NCBI RefSeq assembly: GCF_017901175.1
Contig: NZ_CP072793.1
Coordinates: forward strand, 2,480,001-2,544,000
Source of the DNA: Thiothrix unzii
Lineage (GTDB): Bacteria > Pseudomonadota > Gammaproteobacteria > Thiotrichales > Thiotrichaceae
Reading direction: 5' to 3'
Length of the DNA stretch: 64,000 bases
Notes under the pieces: model-generated
Database searches by the model: none
Seen by the model: the letters and a program-made list of their open reading frames with translations, nothing else
Told to the model about the DNA's origin: nothing
Translations under genes and position numbers: made by a program
Shown here: piece by piece, positions 33,480-42,127 of the stretch
Layout of the letters: every line of letters starts with the position of its first letter
Position numbering within the stretch: position 1 is the stretch's first letter

Positions 33480-33782
33480 TTAGGCTGCTTTTCTCCTTCC
33501 TAGCAATCGCGTGCTGAACACATCAATCACAACCTGAACATGAAACGGCGCGTTAATGCTGGCAAGGTCAAGCGGAACGGCTTTAAGCATTGCCACAATG
33601 TCGCCCTGCCAGTCTTTCCACGTCATACCATTGCGGCGATGATGTGCAACAACCCGCGCTTTATATTGCCGGATTTGTTCAGCCAATCCCCGCCCTTCTG
33701 GTGAACTCCACGTTAACCCGTTGGCTGCGTGCATTGCGTTGATCTGCTGCGCAAAAGCTTTAGTGGCTTGTGTTGATTTCAT
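33480..33782 (-). CDS. Small hypothetical protein (paralogue of the next gene)
   Basis: 100 aa from the ATG at 33782 with AAGGGG upstream; the longer ORF to 33863 overlaps the neighbour. The middle YKARVVAHHRRNGMTWKDW resembles YKAQVAAYHAKHGRNWAQW in the gene just upstream, and the later AVPLDLAS resembles AIPFDWET, so the two are likely diverged copies. Not recognised; no membrane segment. Located in the small-gene block between the DUF5681-like gene and the HTH gene. Confidence 0.7.
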   Translation of the reverse strand: MKSTQATKAFAQQINAMHAANGLTWSSPEGRGLAEQIRQYKARVVAHHRRNGMTWKDWQGDIVAMLKAVPLDLASINAPFHVQVVIDVFSTRLLGRRKAA

Positions 33783-33792
33783 TGCTAACCCC

Positions 33793-33996
33793 TTATTGCT
33801 GTTCAGCTTTCGCGGCTTCAACTTCATCAAACACGGCATTAAAAAGCTGTTCGCCCTCTTCATCGGTCAACGTTTCCCAATCGAATGGGATAGCGTCAAA
33901 AACTGATTCAGCGTCAGCCCATTGCGCCCAATTCCGCCCATGCTTTGCGTGATAGGCCGCTACTTGTGCTTTGTATGCTTCAATGATTGCGTTCAT
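33793..33996 (-). CDS. Small hypothetical protein (paralogue of the previous gene)
   Basis: 67 aa, ATG with GAGG about ten bases upstream. Starts MNAIIEAYKAQVAAYHAKHG; acidic C-terminus (DEEGEQLFNAVFDEVEAAK). Shares a YKA-V-A-H-G-W-W pattern with the 100-aa product encoded ten bases downstream. A small DNA- or protein-binding factor is possible; no function can be assigned. Confidence 0.7.
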   Translation of the reverse strand: MNAIIEAYKAQVAAYHAKHGRNWAQWADAESVFDAIPFDWETLTDEEGEQLFNAVFDEVEAAKAEQQ

Positions 33997-34076
33997 GTTG
34001 TCTTGTCCTCTGCTTAGTTTTTGGTTGGTTTGCAGCGTTTCGGTGTTCCGTTGCGCTATGTGTTCATTATGCAGGG

Positions 34077-34265
34077 TTATGAATTACGACGTAAGCCATT
34101 GAAAAAGCTAATTATTGTAAACGTTTTCTTTCCAGCAAGGCGGGTAAAAGCTGGGTATTTTGGCGCGTGATTGCCTGAAATGGCGATGTATTGCGGGGGC
34201 GTGTAAAAGTCTTGCGGGTGACTTTGCTTTACAGCGTGCCGGAAACCCCGAAAAGTTCCCGACAA
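34077..34265 (-). CDS. Possible small ORF, weak
   Basis: 62 aa reading SGTFRGFRHAVKQSHPQ after a TTG start; a stop lies four codons upstream, so no ATG is available. A different frame opens with an ATG coupled to the stop of the DUF5681-like gene (34285) but ends after 18 codons. It may be a frameshifted or degenerate gene. The rest of 33997-34284 shows nothing else. Confidence 0.2.
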   Translation of the reverse strand: MSGTFRGFRHAVKQSHPQDFYTPPQYIAISGNHAPKYPAFTRLAGKKTFTIISFFNGLRRNS

Positions 34266-34284
34266 ACGGTAGCATTAGGCGGCA

Positions 34285-34689
34285 TTAATTCCCGTGTTCT
34301 TCCATGAACTTCAAGCGTAATTCTGTTGCATAGTCGTTGTAGCGTTGTGAATTCGCTGATTCGGTTATTACCTGTTCAATCCGTTGCGCCGGTCTGCCCT
34401 CTGCCCTATCTAACAACTCCCTGCACGCCGCAACCCGTGCGCTTGCAGGTGCGTCTTTGTCTTGTGCAATTTCAAGCAATGCGCCCACAATCGCTTCAAG
34501 GTGTTGCCCTACCAGCTCCCGCACGCTTGCCGTCGTTTTGTTTGGCGTGCCAGCTTTGCGCCCGCCCGCTTTTGGGTGTCTTGGCTTGAATTGCGTAATC
34601 CGTGAGCCTTCACCGCCGCCCTTTCCTTCACTTAACATCTGATTAGCTCCAAAGTAGTTTCCCACTATTTTAGTGGATAATTCTATCAT
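34285..34689 (-). CDS. DUF5681-like / terminase-small-subunit-like protein
   Basis: 134 aa from the ATG at 34689 (AAAAGG six bases upstream); the TTG at 34713 is less likely. The signature KAGGRKAGTPNKTTASVREL with a basic N-terminus is typical of DUF5681 and of small-terminase-like proteins found in phages and satellites. Residues 70-134 are helical (APASARVAACRELLDRAEGRPAQRI, in parts). It may bind DNA near a packaging or origin site. The adjacent noncoding region carries the iterons, so an origin-linked role is possible. Confidence 0.65.
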   Translation of the reverse strand: MIELSTKIVGNYFGANQMLSEGKGGGEGSRITQFKPRHPKAGGRKAGTPNKTTASVRELVGQHLEAIVGALLEIAQDKDAPASARVAACRELLDRAEGRPAQRIEQVITESANSQRYNDYATELRLKFMEEHGN

Positions 34690-34814
34690 GTTCGCCTTTT
34701 GTTCGTTTTTCAATATCTGGCGTGTGTTTCGTTGCCGTTGGGTTTGGTTCAGGTGGTTAGCCGTTGGGGTGTTGAATGCCTGCTTTTTCCTGATTGCCTA
34801 AAAACCAAGCCAAA

Positions 34815-35051
34815 ATTAGCAGGATTAGCAAGATTAGCATTAGCAAGCACTGCCACATGAAAACGATGGGTTGATAGATTAGTTAAGTTATTGATTAATA
34901 TAATAATGATTAATTATCAACCTTATACCTATACCTAATATTGATTAAGAATTAATCTAAAATTAGCAGGATTAGCAAGATTAGCAGAAAAACAGAGGAG
35001 AATTAGCAAGGTTTTCAGGTATCAGCATTAGCAACACGGGCAAAATTAGCA
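34815..35051 (+). other. Candidate replication origin: iteron cluster B with AT-rich segment
   Basis: Ten copies of ATTAGCA in one orientation start at 34815, 34824, 34833, 34839, 34962, 34971, 34980, 35002, 35027 and 35045; neighbouring copies are often 9 bp apart, reading (A/G)GATTAGCA. Between the two sub-clusters lies a roughly 100-bp segment of mostly A and T (34862-34960), with a weak DnaA-box-like TTATCAACC at 34914. This 436-bp stretch (34690-35125) has no gene. The layout is like iteron-type origins. Confidence 0.6.
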
Positions 35052-35079
35052 AGCTATCAAACCCCCAACGGTGAGGCAC

Positions 35080-35103
35080 AAAAAAGCCGGGTATGTTCCC
35101 GGC
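35080..35103 (-). terminator. Terminator of the integrase gene
   Basis: GCCGGG (35086-35091) / CCCGGC (35098-35103) with six T in the minus direction, 23 bp after the integrase stop. Confidence 0.85.
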
Positions 35104-35125
35104 CTTGGTTGTGTGGTGGTGGAAG

Positions 35126-36361
35126 TTATCCCGCCCGTAACGTATCCAGATAATCAGCCCATGCTTGCAGCATTTCGCGCCTTTTATCCAAGTGCTTTGT
35201 CCGGTCATACGCCCCCTTGTGCGGGTCATTGCCCTTGTGTGCAAGCTGCCGTTCTGCGGTCTTTGCGTCATAACCTAATTCATCTTCAAGCAGTGTCCGT
35301 GCTGTCGCCCGGAATCCGTGCCCGGTCATAGTGTCGCTGTCATATCCCATATTTCGGATTGCATAGCGTATGGTATCCCGGCACATATGCCCTGAACCGC
35401 CTTTTAGACTTGGGAACACGTACTTGCTGCCGGTGTTGTACTGTTCAAGCTCTCTCAAAATTGCGATTGATTGACGGCTTAACGGTACTATGTGGGAATC
35501 TTCTTCCCTGTTTTCCGCCTTGATGTGCTGCCGGTTCTTCATGCGCTTGGCTTCGATTGTCCATGTCGCTGTTTCAAAGTCGATTTCACGCCATTCAGCC
35601 GCCACCAACTCACCCGGCCTAAGCATTACCAAGGCCGCTAATTTAAGTAGGCATGTTGTCGCGTAGTATCCGTGGTAATGGCCTATATCCCGTAAGAATT
35701 GCCCCAATAGTTCAGGGTTGGTAATCGCTGCATGTGGCTTTGACCTGCGGGGCTTGAGTATTACGCTTAGGTCAATGTCTGCCGGGTTGTTATCGGTGAA
35801 TCCTTTGGTTTTCGCATACCTGAATATTTTGAACAACCACCGCCCAACGCGCCTTGCTTGTTCCCCCGCCCCACGGTTAGCCACTCTTTCCACTGCTTCG
35901 GTTATCTTGCTGGTTCTGACTTCGTTTATGGGTGTGTCTTTGCCGATAACGGGGAAAATGTCATTGTTGAAGTAAGCCGTAATGCTCTTTTTGCCCCTAA
36001 TCGCCCCCTCTTTATTTTCCAGCCACGCATGGGCAACCGTTCCAAAGCTGGTATAAGTTGATTCTGCTACCTTTGCCGCTCTCTTTATTGCCATTGGGTC
36101 AACGCCCTTGGTAAGCCCTACCCGTGCCTCACGGTGCGTCTTGCGTGCTTCACTAACGGTTATGAGTGGATACGTGCCAATGGGTAAGGTTTTGCGCTTG
36201 CCTGCAAACTGATAGTCATAACGCCAGTACATGCCAAACTTGCCGGATTTCAGCGGCTTCAGGTGGATGTACAGCCCTTCGCCGTCGACTAGCTTTTGCT
36301 TGTCCGGCACTGATTCGCCGCGATGAATTGCCTTTAGGTCTACGTCTTTGAGAATGCCCAC
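35126..36361 (-). CDS. P4-type tyrosine integrase
   Basis: 411 aa. N-terminal DUF4102-type arm-binding domain (KLVDGEGLYIHLKP, KTLPIGTYPLITVSEAR), SAM-like core-binding domain about 105-190, and catalytic domain with Arg in ALVMLRPGELVAAEW, HGFRATART (HxxR), and HKGNDPHKGAYDR, where the tyrosine nucleophile follows. These are the R-H-R-H-Y residues of the family. It integrates and, with a helper, excises the element. It lies 119 bp from the right border, the usual place for P4-type int genes. Several GTACCG motifs precede its start (36359-36420) and may be arm sites or autoregulatory sites. Confidence 0.95.
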   Translation of the reverse strand: MGILKDVDLKAIHRGESVPDKQKLVDGEGLYIHLKPLKSGKFGMYWRYDYQFAGKRKTLPIGTYPLITVSEARKTHREARVGLTKGVDPMAIKRAAKVAESTYTSFGTVAHAWLENKEGAIRGKKSITAYFNNDIFPVIGKDTPINEVRTSKITEAVERVANRGAGEQARRVGRWLFKIFRYAKTKGFTDNNPADIDLSVILKPRRSKPHAAITNPELLGQFLRDIGHYHGYYATTCLLKLAALVMLRPGELVAAEWREIDFETATWTIEAKRMKNRQHIKAENREEDSHIVPLSRQSIAILRELEQYNTGSKYVFPSLKGGSGHMCRDTIRYAIRNMGYDSDTMTGHGFRATARTLLEDELGYDAKTAERQLAHKGNDPHKGAYDRTKHLDKRREMLQAWADYLDTLRAG

Positions 36362-36396
36362 GGTACTTGCTCCAAGGTGTTAGGGTAGTACCGGAC

Positions 36397-36425
36397 AAAG
36401 TACCGTGTATTACACGGTATCAGCA
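36397..36425 (+). repeat. Inner 29-bp border repeat, right copy
   Basis: Contains the perfect inverted repeat TACCGTGT-ATT-ACACGGTA (36401-36419). Direct copy of 24981-25009 (two mismatches). It sits between the integrase start and the lysS end. Confidence 0.65.
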
Positions 36426-36479
36426 AGGCTTAAAGGTGGGTGTTCCCCGTGAAAAACCTATATTTAACACGGGGTAAGA

Positions 36480-36512
36480 CAATATGAAGTATTATTCAGG
36501 GCGCATGTGAGG
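36480..36512 (+). repeat. Right border repeat at the lysS 3' end
   Basis: The functional copy of the lysS tail (PHMRPE stop) that matches 24880-24910. Likely attR. Just outside, CCCCGTG (36445-36451) / CACGGGG (36468-36474) could be a weak lysS terminator. Confidence 0.7.
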
Positions 36513-37988
36513 GAATAAAATCACATCCCTAATCGAAGGCGCGTCAGTAAACAGCATCACCAGACGGTCAATCCCAATCCCTTCCCCTGCGGTTGGCGGC
36601 ATTCCGTATTCCAGTGCACGGATGTAATCCGCGTCGTAATGCATCGCCTCATCATCGCCTGCGTCTTTATCCGCGACTTGTTGCATGAAACGTTCTGCTT
36701 GGTCTTCCGCATCATTCAACTCGGAGAAGCCGTTGCCGATTTCACGCCCACCCACAAAAAATTCAAAGCGGTCGGTAATGAACGGGTTTTGATCGTTACG
36801 ACGCGCTAGTGGCGACACTTCCGCCGGGTATTCAGTGATAAACGTCGGTTGCATCAAGCGGTGTTCAACCGTTTTCTCGAAAATCTCGATCTGTACTTTA
36901 CCCAAACCGTAGCTGTCTTTCAGCGGAATACCTAAACCTTTAGCTACTGCACGCGCTGCATCCAAGCTATCAATATCCGCCCCCGTCAAGGTCGGGTTGA
37001 AATGCAAAATGGAGTCACGCACACTGATACGCGCAAACGGCTGGCTGAAATCGAAGCTTTCCCCTTGATAAACAATGTCTTTGCTGCCCACCACGTCAGT
37101 CGCAATACCGCGCATCAAGGTTTCGGTCAAATCCATCAAATCATGGTAAGTCGCATACGCCTGATAGAATTCAATCATGGTGAATTCTGGGTTATGGCGC
37201 GTCGAAACCCCTTCGTTACGGAAGTTACGGTTAATTTCAAACACCCGCTCGAAACCACCCACCACCAAACGCTTCAAATACAACTCCGGCGCGATGCGTA
37301 AATACATCGGCAAATCCAGTGCGTTATGGTGCGTCACAAACGGACGCGCCGTAGCACCACCGGGAATCACTTGCAGCATCGGGGTTTCCACTTCCAAGAA
37401 GTCGCGCTGCGTAAAGAAGTTGCGGATATAACTGACGATTTTGGAACGCATTACAAACGTATCGCGGGTTTCATGATTCATAATCAAATCAATGTAACGC
37501 TGGCGATAACGTTGCTCGTGGTCGGTCAAACCGTGGAACTTTTCCGGTAATGGACGCAGCGATTTAGTCAGTAAGCGAATTTCCTTCACCTTGACTGACA
37601 ACTCACCTGTTTGCGTTTTAAACAGTGTGCCACTTGCCCACACAATGTCGCCCAAATCCCAGTGGGTATAAGCCTCAAACACCGCATCACCCAACACGTT
37701 TTTCTGGGTGTAAAGCTGGATGCGCCCCGACGTATCGGAAAGCGTCGCAAAACTGGCTTTACCCATCACCCGCTTGAGCATCATGCGCCCTGCAACCGTG
37801 ACTTCAACCGGGTTTTCTTCAAACCACGGCTTCTCGTATTCACCGTATTGCGTCTGTAAATCGGCGGCTTTATGCTCACGCACAACGTCGTTAGGGAATG
37901 GCACACCCTGTTCACGCAACACGGCGAGTTTTTCGCGGCGTTGAGTAATCAGTTTGTTATCGTCGTGATGAAGTTCATGTTCGCTCAT
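36492..37988 (-). CDS. lysS: Lysyl-tRNA synthetase (class II)
   Basis: 498 aa from the ATG at 37988, three bases after the prfB stop; the extra 49 residues available upstream overlap prfB and are rejected. Class II motifs: [21 protein letters not shown] (in parts ETPMLQ and PGGATARPF), [26 protein letters not shown] and [11 protein letters not shown]. It charges tRNA-Lys. The prfB-lysS order is the usual proteobacterial arrangement. Its 3' end is the integration site of the element; the protein is restored to full length by the element's copy of the tail. Confidence 0.97.
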   Translation of the reverse strand: MSEHELHHDDNKLITQRREKLAVLREQGVPFPNDVVREHKAADLQTQYGEYEKPWFEENPVEVTVAGRMMLKRVMGKASFATLSDTSGRIQLYTQKNVLGDAVFEAYTHWDLGDIVWASGTLFKTQTGELSVKVKEIRLLTKSLRPLPEKFHGLTDHEQRYRQRYIDLIMNHETRDTFVMRSKIVSYIRNFFTQRDFLEVETPMLQVIPGGATARPFVTHHNALDLPMYLRIAPELYLKRLVVGGFERVFEINRNFRNEGVSTRHNPEFTMIEFYQAYATYHDLMDLTETLMRGIATDVVGSKDIVYQGESFDFSQPFARISVRDSILHFNPTLTGADIDSLDAARAVAKGLGIPLKDSYGLGKVQIEIFEKTVEHRLMQPTFITEYPAEVSPLARRNDQNPFITDRFEFFVGGREIGNGFSELNDAEDQAERFMQQVADKDAGDDEAMHYDADYIRALEYGMPPTAGEGIGIDRLVMLFTDAPSIRDVILFPHMRPE

Positions 37989-37990
37989 AA

Positions 37991-39086
37991 TTACAGTCCG
38001 CTTTTTAAGCTTGCTTCGATAAATCGATCTAAATTGCCGTCGAGTACCGCTTGCGTGTTCGAGGTTTCCACACCGGTACGCAAATCCTTGATACGCGACT
38101 GATCCAGCACATAAGAACGGATTTGGCTGCCCCAACCCACGTCGGATTTGCTGTCTTCCATCGCCTGCTTTTCCGCATTGCGCTTGAGCATTTCCAACTC
38201 ATACAATTTCGCACGCAATTGCTTCATCGCGGTGTCTTTGTTTTGATGCTGGGAACGTCCGCTTTGGCACTGCACCACGGTATTGGTCGGTAAATGGGTA
38301 ATCCGCACTGCCGATTCGGTTTTATTGATGTGCTGCCCACCCGCACCGGATGCACGATAAACGTCGATGCGCAAATCCGCCGGATTGATGTCAATTTCAA
38401 TATTGTCGTCAACTTCGGGGGAAACAAACACGCCTGCAAACGAGGTATGCCGCGCCCCGGCTGAACTGAATGGCGATTTACGCACCAACCGATGCACGCC
38501 CGTTTCAGTGCGCAACCAGCCAAAAGCGTAAGGGCCTTCAAAGCCAATCGTGGCACTTTTCACCCCAGCAACATCACCGGGTGACGCTTCAATCAGCTCC
38601 ACTTTAAAGCCTTTGGCCTCACCCCAACGCAAATACATGCGCAGCAAGATTTCTGTCCAGTCCTGTGCTTCCGTACCGCCCGCGCCGGATTGAATGTCCA
38701 AGAAGGCGTTATTCGCATCCATTGGCCCGGAAAACATCCGCTGGAATTCGAGTTTGGCAACATCTGCTTCAATGCCTTCCACGTCGGCAATCACCGCGTC
38801 GGCACTTTCCTCGTCATCTTCCATTTCGGCGAGTTCGAGTAACTCCTTGGCATCGGCAAGTCCGGCAGTCATGCGGTCGAGGCCGCCGACAATATTATCC
38901 AGTAAGGCACGTTCTTTGCCGAGGTCCTGGGCGCGTTGCGGACTATCCCACACTTTGGGGTCTTCGAGTTCGCGACTGACTTCTTCTAGGCGTTCGTGTT
39001 TGGTTTCATAGTCAAAGATACCCCCTCAGAGCGTCCACGCGCCCTTGAAGGTCTTTGATCTTGGTGTAGGTGGGGTTGAGTTCCAT
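37991..39086 (-). CDS. prfB: Peptide chain release factor 2, with programmed +1 frameshift
   Basis: 364 aa after frameshift. Frame 1 runs from the ATG at 39086 ([24 protein letters not shown]) and stops at TGA 39014-39012; skipping the T at 39014 gives GAC and the remaining 340 codons to 37991. The slippery context is AGGGGG-TAT-CTT-TGA-C, as in E. coli. Later motifs: SPF in [15 protein letters not shown] (stop-codon recognition) and [16 protein letters not shown] (peptidyl hydrolysis GGQ). It releases peptides at UGA and UAA. The frameshift autoregulates RF2. Confidence 0.97.
39012..39026 (-). other. RF2 programmed frameshift site
   Basis: SD-like AGGGGG (39026-39021), TAT, CTT, in-frame TGA (39014-39012), then C: the conserved prfB recoding element. 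Confidence 0.95.
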
Positions 39087-39159
39087 GATAATCTGCTAAT
39101 AATGCGAAAAGCGGGGATGATACCAACCCCGCTTGCAGATTCCTAGCACGCCCCAGCCA

Positions 39160-39561
39160 CTACCAGCAATTACCAGACTCAATACACTTACCAATCAGCG
39201 TTACTGCGCCATTAACCAGCAATTGTTTCATGCTTGCTTGGGAAGTTGCCTCTGTTGTGGAAGCTGCTTCAACCGGCGTTTCTGTACTCACGCTGCTGGT
39301 GCTGGCGGCATCTGGTAATGGCTCCTGCGCCGTTGTCGCCTGCGTTTCTTGGGCTGGTGCAGGCGTTGGGTTAACAAAACTGGCTTGCCCGACACTTGAG
39401 TTAGCCGCGTTGCTCGTATGCCCATACGTTAATAAAACGGGATTTAACGGCTTGACCCCATGCCCCAGCATGGGATTGCTGGCATCGGCGTTCACCGTTA
39501 CGCACCCTGCTAACATTACGCTAAGCAGGCAAACACTTGTTGTCGTTACTGTTGCTTTCAT
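39160..39561 (-). CDS. Small lipoprotein
   Basis: 133 aa from the ATG at 39561 (GGAG nine bases upstream). Lipobox VMLAGC around residue 20. The middle is low complexity (Ala, Thr, Ser, Glu, Pro), and the last residues contain two cysteines (LIGKCIESGNCW). Typical of small periplasmic or outer-membrane lipoproteins; function unknown. Stands alone, with about 160 bp of AT-rich intergenic DNA before the divergent regulator. Confidence 0.7.
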   Translation of the reverse strand: MKATVTTTSVCLLSVMLAGCVTVNADASNPMLGHGVKPLNPVLLTYGHTSNAANSSVGQASFVNPTPAPAQETQATTAQEPLPDAASTSSVSTETPVEAASTTEATSQASMKQLLVNGAVTLIGKCIESGNCW

Positions 39562-39747
39562 TGGGATTTGCTCCGTGTTTGTGATGATCATTATTATTTC
39601 AGAGCAAATTCTAACCTTATTGATTAAAAGTTGTTATTCCTATCATTCAGCTAACGTTCAGCTTATGCGATATGAAAAAATTGCATATTGACTAAATATA
39701 TGGCATATCTGTGAACTTTTATAACAAACAATGAAACGTAATTAAGA

Positions 39748-40731
39748 ATGAACAGGGCTAACAAAAAAACGCTGTCCCATATTCCTCAAAATGGTTTCAA
39801 ACTGAAGGAGTTAAGGGATTCGCAAGGCTACACACAGGCAGACATGGCAAACGCGCTGGAAACACCGCTGAAGCCGCATATGCGTGCCGGTTTTACGATC
39901 CAACAATCTGACATCTCGCGAATGGAACGCGAGGAAACACCACTGGATATTCCAGAGCTGCTGGCGTATGCGAGTGTTTTCAATGTTGATATAGGCGCGA
40001 TACTCAAGCCGCATTTTCAAGGGCTGTACCAAAATGAAATACGTCTGCAACGCTTTGCAACGGACAAGGCGGCTGACCGCTATCTGTGCGATATGGAAAA
40101 TGAGGGAAGAATTTTAGCCTTCAGTCACTTTCCTTCGTCGTTTTTTTATACCGACCATGACACCGCCAGATTTCAGCAAATTGCCCAGCCGGGTTACGCC
40201 GAAACGGAAATTTATACGCTGGATTCCTACCTGAGCTTTATTTTCTCGCCGATCAGCCGTTACAGCAACGATGAAAAAATTAGCATACTGACACGCTACA
40301 TTGAATATTTTCGTGGCAGTTTCATTAAGCATCTGCGGTTTTTCTCACGTACCGCGTTTCCGACCATGAGCCGCTTCCCGAATTTAGAGCTGTTACCTGC
40401 TAAATCCACGCTGATTATGCTAGCTCCGGTCATGCAGTACGAACAAGGTGATGTCTTTCTGGAAGTTCGCAGCAAGGAAATCTGCCAAGAAGTATCCGAT
40501 TTTTACCATTTCAAGGTGGAAAAGCTGGATGCCGACATTTCACTGCTCAAGATTGGCTTGCAAGCACTGGAAATGATGCAAAACGATGGTTCGCGTGAGG
40601 ATGCCCTGATCTTCTTTTACCAAGAAGTCGTGAGCCGTAGCCATGATGACCGTACCGCGATTTTGGAAAATTTCAGCCCTGATACCCAAACCATGCTGAA
40701 ACGACAAGTGGGTATCGGCACGAAAAAATAG
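39748..40731 (+). CDS. XRE-family regulator with large C-terminal domain
   Basis: 327 aa. Helix-turn-helix in residues about 15-85: FKLKELRDSQGYTQADMANALE, with the unusual insertion QQSDISRMEREETPLDIPEL before the second half. The C-terminal about 240 residues are not recognised; they are helical and aromatic-rich and may sense a ligand. The IS256 element landed 18 bp after its stop. Its target is unknown; the nearest gene beyond the IS insertions is the metallo-beta-lactamase-fold gene. Confidence 0.75.
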   Translation: MNRANKKTLSHIPQNGFKLKELRDSQGYTQADMANALETPLKPHMRAGFTIQQSDISRMEREETPLDIPELLAYASVFNVDIGAILKPHFQGLYQNEIRLQRFATDKAADRYLCDMENEGRILAFSHFPSSFFYTDHDTARFQQIAQPGYAETEIYTLDSYLSFIFSPISRYSNDEKISILTRYIEYFRGSFIKHLRFFSRTAFPTMSRFPNLELLPAKSTLIMLAPVMQYEQGDVFLEVRSKEICQEVSDFYHFKVEKLDADISLLKIGLQALEMMQNDGSREDALIFFYQEVVSRSHDDRTAILENFSPDTQTMLKRQVGIGTKK

Positions 40732-40749
40732 TCCGATACCCACACAAGC

Positions 40750-42063
40750 GAGACTGTAAACTGAACTGTGTAACTGCTATATAACGTGAATCCCAAGAAG
40801 GAGCAGTAACATGGAACGCCTCGACCCGAAACTCATGGATGACTTACTCAGCGATTGCAAAACGCCTGCTGATGTCAAAAACCTTTACAGCCAGCTCTTG
40901 CAGCGGATGATCAACCGCAGCTTGGAAGCCGAATTGGATGTGCACCTAAACTACGACAAGGGTGAGCGTAGCGAAGCCGGGCAACGGCGCAGCAATACCC
41001 GTAACGGCAAAGGCAACAAGACCATCAAAGGCGAATTTGGTGAGTTGCAGGTAGAGACACCGCGTGACCGTGATGGCAGCTTTGAGCCGAAGTTGATACA
41101 AAAACGCCAAATACGGTTAGCAGGGATGGAAGAACACATCCTGACGCTGTACGCCAAAGGCATGACCACCCGCGACATCGAAGACACGATCAAACGCCTG
41201 TACGGGGTGGACATCTCGCATACGCTGATCGCGGAAGTAACCGAAGCCGTTCAGGGCGAAGCTAAAGCGTGGCAGACGCGAGCACTGGATAATATCTACC
41301 CGATTGTCTGGCTCGATGGGATTGTCGTTAAAGTTCAACAAGATAAGCAGGTCATCAATAAATCAGCCCATGTGGTATTGGCGGTCAACTTACGCGGTGA
41401 AAAGGACGTGTTGGGCATCTGGTTGGCAGAAAATGAAGGTGCCAAGTTCTGGTTATCGGTCTTGACGGAACTACGCCACCGGGGCGTACAAGACATCTAC
41501 GTGGCGTGCATGGATGGCTTAAACGGCTTGCCTGAAGCCGTCAACGCGGTCTTCCCCAAAACGCTGACCCAGTTGTGCATGGTACACATGGTTCGCGCCA
41601 GCTTGCGCTACGTCACCGCCAAGGATACCAAAGGTGTGGTCGCTGCCCTCAAGCGCATTTACCAGTCCAGCACTGCTGAAGAAGCCGAACACGAACTGGA
41701 AGCCCTCGACACCGAATGGGGTAACAAATACAAAGCAGTCGTGCGTCTATGGCGCGGTAACTGGGCGAATGTCATCCCGTTTTTCCAGTTCCAGCCGGAG
41801 ATCCGCAAAGTGATTTACACCACCAATGCGATTGAATCCCTGAACATGAGTTTGCGCAAGTTTACCCGCAACCGGCGCATCTTTCCCAATGACAGTTCAG
41901 CCCTCAAAAGCCTGTATTTGGCGGTACGCGAAGCCTCGCAAAAGTGGTCGGTCATTCACCACTGGAAACCCGCTTTGCAGACTTTTTTACTTATGTTCGG
42001 TGAAGAGCGGGTTCCGCTCTCCGCCCTATGAAAAACGTGTTACACAGTTTATTTGACAGACTC
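40750..42063 (+). mobile_element. Intact IS256-family insertion sequence
   Basis: 1314 bp. Left end GAGACTGTAAACTGAACTGT (40750) and right end complement GAGTCTGTCAAATAAACTGT (ending 42063) are imperfect inverted repeats of about 25 bp sharing AACTGTGTAAC. Target duplication ACACAAGC at 40742-40749 and 42064-42071. Confidence 0.92.
40811..42031 (+). CDS. IS256-family (mutator-type) transposase
   Basis: 406 aa, ATG preceded by AAGGAG. DDE residues fit IS256: Asp in PIVWLDGIVVKVQQD, Asp in VACMDGLNGLPEAV, Glu in YTTNAIESLNMSLRK. N-terminal part includes the characteristic LLQRMINRSLEAELDVHL and RNTRNGKG-type segment (RRSNTRNGKGNKTIKGE). Full length, no frameshift, so probably active. Confidence 0.95.
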   Translation: MERLDPKLMDDLLSDCKTPADVKNLYSQLLQRMINRSLEAELDVHLNYDKGERSEAGQRRSNTRNGKGNKTIKGEFGELQVETPRDRDGSFEPKLIQKRQIRLAGMEEHILTLYAKGMTTRDIEDTIKRLYGVDISHTLIAEVTEAVQGEAKAWQTRALDNIYPIVWLDGIVVKVQQDKQVINKSAHVVLAVNLRGEKDVLGIWLAENEGAKFWLSVLTELRHRGVQDIYVACMDGLNGLPEAVNAVFPKTLTQLCMVHMVRASLRYVTAKDTKGVVAALKRIYQSSTAEEAEHELEALDTEWGNKYKAVVRLWRGNWANVIPFFQFQPEIRKVIYTTNAIESLNMSLRKFTRNRRIFPNDSSALKSLYLAVREASQKWSVIHHWKPALQTFLLMFGEERVPLSAL

Positions 42064-42082
42064 ACACAAGCAGTCACTTAAC

Positions 42083-42127
42083 TTAGAAATCTTCCTGTTC
42101 GGCTTCCAGTGCTGCCAAACTAATGTG
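42083..42127 (-). pseudogene. Stranded original 3' end of the metallo-beta-lactamase-fold gene
   Basis: Minus-strand codons read HISLAALEAEQEDF and stop, continuous in frame with ...LGK at 43243 if the IS and one duplication copy (TAATGTG) are removed. So this is the native C-terminus, cut off by the insertion. Confidence 0.85.

Larger units (their letters stand above)
24880..36512. mobile_element. Integrated satellite-like element at the lysS 3' end
   Basis: About 11.6 kb bounded by direct repeats of the last codons of lysS (24880-24910 and 36480-36512). Contents in order: serine resolvase, DUF3987 ATPase, Toprim protein, AlpA-like regulator, AT-rich cargo-like gene, membrane proteins, ribbon-helix-helix pair, HTH protein, small genes, DUF5681-like protein, iteron region and a P4-type integrase beside the right border. 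Nearly all genes are on the minus strand. There are no structural phage genes, relaxase or type IV secretion genes. Best described as a P4-like satellite or integrative mobilizable element; the class is inferred. Confidence 0.75.

Noticed and set aside
34815-35051. Short tandem repeats considered as a CRISPR array
   Set aside because: The unit is 7-9 bp with no constant spacer length and no cas genes; it fits iterons.
35126-36361. Idea that the element is a complete prophage
   Set aside because: No capsid, portal, tail, large terminase or lysis genes are visible in the 11.6 kb.
37989-38135. 49-residue N-terminal extension of LysS
   Set aside because: It lies entirely in prfB coding DNA; the ATG at 37988 gives the normal length.
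37991-39086. prfB considered as a frameshifted pseudogene
   Set aside because: The break is the conserved RF2 recoding site, and the SPF and GGQ motifs are intact.
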